This document shows, piece after piece, positions 60,967 through 64,000 of a DNA stretch of 64,000 bases. Source of the stretch: Nocardioides sp. Root140 (GTDB lineage: Bacteria; Actinomycetota; Actinomycetes; Propionibacteriales; Nocardioidaceae); NCBI RefSeq assembly GCF_001426745.1, contig NZ_LMFI01000010.1, positions 911,722-975,721 on the forward strand, written 5' to 3'. The notes below the pieces were generated by a model that worked only from the letters and a program-made list of their open reading frames with translations, was not told the origin of the DNA and searched no databases. A program made the position numbers and the translations under genes. Within the stretch, counting starts at the first letter, position 1, and each line of letters begins with the position of its first letter.

Positions 60967-63039
60967 ATGTCGCTGCACTCACCCACACCCGGCACCCGCT
61001 TCGGGCGCTATTTGATCGAGGAGCGCATCGGCATGGGCGGCATGGGCGTGGTCTTCCGGGCCACCGACACCCGGCTGAACCGCACTGTCGCGCTGAAGGT
61101 GATGGCCGGCCGGCTGCAGGGGGCCGACGAGTTCACCCAGCGGTTCGAGCGCGAGGCCGACATCATGGCCCGCCTCGACTCGCCGCACGTCATCACGATC
61201 CACGACCACGGCGTCGAGGACGGCATCCCCTGGATCTCCACCCAGTTCGTGCGGGGCGGCGACCTCAGCGACCTGCTGCGCGCCACCGGGAGGCTGCCGC
61301 TCGACCGGGCCGCACAGATCTGCGCGCAGGTCGCCGGCGCCCTCGACGACGCGCACGCGGCCGGTGTGGTGCACCGCGACGTGAAGCCGAGCAACGTGCT
61401 GCTCCGCGACCGCGGCACCGAGCCGTTCGCCTATCTCTGCGACTTCGGCATCGCCCACGCCGGCACCACGGGCCTGACCCAGACCGGAGGCGTGGCCGGC
61501 AGCTGGGCCTGGCTGGCTCCGGAGCGGACGAAGGGCGACCCTGGCGCGCCGGCCTCCGACATCTACTCCCTCGGGTGCGTCCTGTGGGCCACGCTCACCG
61601 GGCACGCGCCGTACGGCGGCTCGGACGTCGAGGTCGCCCTGGCCCAGGTGCAGCAGCCGGTGCCGCAGTTCGTCGGCGACGATCCGGCGACCCGACGGGT
61701 CAACGCCGTCCTGTCGCGGGCGCTGGCCAAGGACCCGGCCCGCCGCTACGCGTCGGCCGCCGACTTCCGCACCGACCTGCTGTCGCTCACCCGGTTCGGC
61801 GACCGCACCCTCGTGGAGCCCACACCGTCGACACCGCACCGCGAGGACACCGGCACCGCCGTACGCTCCGGCACCGCAGGGGCTCCCCCGCGTCGACACG
61901 GCCGGCGACGGTGGATCCCGGTCGCGGTCGCCGTGGCCGTGCTGGCCGGCACGGGTACGGCGTACGCCGTGTGGCGCGACGACGCCCCACAGGACGACGA
62001 GAATGACCCCGCCGCGATCCTCGGCGACGTCGACGGAGACGGCAAGGGCGACCTCCTCGTCCGTTGGTACAACTACGGCGACTCCTACAAGGAGGGTCGC
62101 AACTTCCTGGTGCGCTCAACCGGAACGGGATTCACCGACCCCGAGCGGCAGCTGCAGCCGGAGGGCTATCTCGTGCGCGGCGACGTCGACGGGGACGGCC
62201 TCGACGACGTCCTGGGCATCAACGACAACCTGGAGACCAAGGGGCTCGACGTCGAGGTCATCACCGGCACCGACGACCGGTTCGACGCGGGGTTCCCCAG
62301 GCGGGGCAGACGCGACGACGCCTTCCCGCTGCTGGCCGACATCGACGGCGATGGCTTGGACGACCTCGTGCTCACCTGGGCACGAGACTCCTCATCGAGG
62401 GACTCCGTGCTGGAGATCGAGGTGGCGCTGAGCAGCGGCGACGACTTCGCCGACCCGGAGCCGGTGGCCACCCTGGAGAACTGGACCTCCTACGGCGAGC
62501 AGATCGTCGCCGGCGATGTCGACGGCGACGATCGAGACGACCTCGTGGTGCGCCGGGACGGGGTTCGGCCGGGGACCGACGCCGCGCCTCAGCTGCAGGT
62601 GTTGCTCTCCGACGGGTCCGGCTTCCAGACACCGTCGAATCCACGCAACACCCCGAAGAACGGCGTCGTCGCGACCCCTCTCGACGTGGCTGACGTGGAC
62701 GGTGACGGTGCCGACGAGATCGTCACCCACCTGCGCGGCGCCCCCGGCACGATCCGGGTCCACGAGTTCGAGGACGACACCATCTCGGCCGGCGAGGACT
62801 GGGTGGTCGACCTCGTCGACGACCCCGACGACCCCTTGGACACCGCCATGATCGATGTGAACGGGGACGGCAGGGCAGACGTCGTGGTCCAACGTGCCAT
62901 GACCGACACCGGCGTCCCCTTCGATGTCGCCCTCTCCACCGGGCAGTCCTTCGACTCACCCCTCCGCTGGGGCGAGATCGCCTGTCTCAACAAGGGCTGC
63001 GACGAGACCTTCTCGATGCTGACGAACAACATCACATGA
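60967..63039 (+). CDS. transmembrane Ser/Thr kinase with extracellular FG-GAP repeats
   Basis: A 690-residue receptor-like kinase. Residues 12-275: kinase domain with IGMGGMGVVF, Lys44 (VALKVM), HRDVKPSN (136-143), DFG (159-161) and LAPERT. A basic juxtamembrane segment and one helix (about 316-336) lead to an outer domain of about 350 residues with repeated DxDGDGxxD motifs (GDVDGDGKGDLL, GDVDGDGLDDVL, ADIDGDGLDDLV, VDVNGDGRADVV-like), typical calcium-binding FG-GAP/VCBS propeller repeats. It likely senses a surface ligand or Ca2+. A second kinase follows after 124 bp. Confidence 0.93.
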   Translation: MSLHSPTPGTRFGRYLIEERIGMGGMGVVFRATDTRLNRTVALKVMAGRLQGADEFTQRFEREADIMARLDSPHVITIHDHGVEDGIPWISTQFVRGGDLSDLLRATGRLPLDRAAQICAQVAGALDDAHAAGVVHRDVKPSNVLLRDRGTEPFAYLCDFGIAHAGTTGLTQTGGVAGSWAWLAPERTKGDPGAPASDIYSLGCVLWATLTGHAPYGGSDVEVALAQVQQPVPQFVGDDPATRRVNAVLSRALAKDPARRYASAADFRTDLLSLTRFGDRTLVEPTPSTPHREDTGTAVRSGTAGAPPRRHGRRRWIPVAVAVAVLAGTGTAYAVWRDDAPQDDENDPAAILGDVDGDGKGDLLVRWYNYGDSYKEGRNFLVRSTGTGFTDPERQLQPEGYLVRGDVDGDGLDDVLGINDNLETKGLDVEVITGTDDRFDAGFPRRGRRDDAFPLLADIDGDGLDDLVLTWARDSSSRDSVLEIEVALSSGDDFADPEPVATLENWTSYGEQIVAGDVDGDDRDDLVVRRDGVRPGTDAAPQLQVLLSDGSGFQTPSNPRNTPKNGVVATPLDVADVDGDGADEIVTHLRGAPGTIRVHEFEDDTISAGEDWVVDLVDDPDDPLDTAMIDVNGDGRADVVVQRAMTDTGVPFDVALSTGQSFDSPLRWGEIACLNKGCDETFSMLTNNIT

Positions 63040-63081
63040 TCGCGTCGCTGCGGACCGCGAGCTCGGCGGCCGTATGGTTCA

Positions 63082-63097
63082 GTCCTGTGACCAGGAC
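63082..63097. promoter_or_regulatory. GTCCTG-N4-CAGGAC dyad between tandem kinases
   Basis: Perfect 6-bp inverted repeat with a four-base centre in the 124-bp gap, about 67 bp before the second kinase start. Possible operator or weak hairpin. Confidence 0.35.
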
Positions 63098-63163
63098 AAT
63101 GGTTCTGGCGCCGTCGGCCGGGCATAGTGTCCCCGTGCTCGACGACACGTCTGGAAGACCGCG

Positions 63164-64000
<837 letters not shown>

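Overview
The window is high-GC, densely coded DNA from an actinobacterium, most likely a Nocardioides-like member of the Nocardioidaceae. The placement is inferred from a BldC-type regulator, a DUF3073 protein, a close MhuD match, a DtxR/IdeR-type iron box, many GTG starts and purine genes dispersed among unrelated genes. No insertion sequence, phage gene, CRISPR array or rRNA is visible. No stretch longer than about 300 bases lacks a gene; the longest gaps are 44223-44454 and 10178-10384.

Left end to 10 kb: the tail of a truncated gene, a zincin-type metallopeptidase with an overlapping methyltransferase, three tRNA genes (Asp and Glu on the minus strand, Phe on the plus strand), a very large zinc-ribbon membrane protein, a propeller-like protein and two tandem membrane-anchored paralogues separated by a 24-bp tandem repeat. 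An ECF sigma factor follows, head to head with a Ser/Thr kinase. 10-24 kb: bldC, a branched-chain amino acid dehydrogenase, DUF3073, purM-purF, a soluble GAF histidine kinase, a Tat-exported molybdenum hydroxylase pair and an M20 dipeptidase.

21-28 kb holds what I regard as the most interesting locus. A DtxR/IdeR-like box precedes a ferric-iron ABC importer (binding protein, fused permease, ATPase). The ATPase gene is translationally coupled to a single gene encoding acyl-adenylate ligase, carrier protein and membrane acyltransferase, followed 14 bp later by a lipoprotein phosphoesterase. This looks like an iron-controlled operon joining iron import to a surface-acylation-type enzyme.

28-46 kb: an AraC regulator with a metallo-beta-lactamase-fold protein and an SDR; an AlaA-type aminotransferase; a secreted M28 peptidase; a LicD-methyltransferase fusion; a WYL regulator divergent from a DrrAB-type ABC exporter whose permease seems to start with ATA; a lipoprotein; purL; a DUF1906 peptidoglycan-binding protein; and purS-purQ with a DUF3817 gene. 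46-64 kb: a lipoprotein with two Mce-associated-like domains, an acyl-CoA ligase, RNase HI, duplicated aminoglycoside-phosphotransferase-fold kinases, purC, a second ECF sigma/anti-sigma-like pair, MhuD, a BCCT transporter, purB, purD and two tandem Ser/Thr kinases, the second cut by the window edge.

The de novo purine genes here (purF, M, L, Q, S, C, B, D) are all on the minus strand but lie in at least five transcription units. purN, purE, purK and purH are not in the window.
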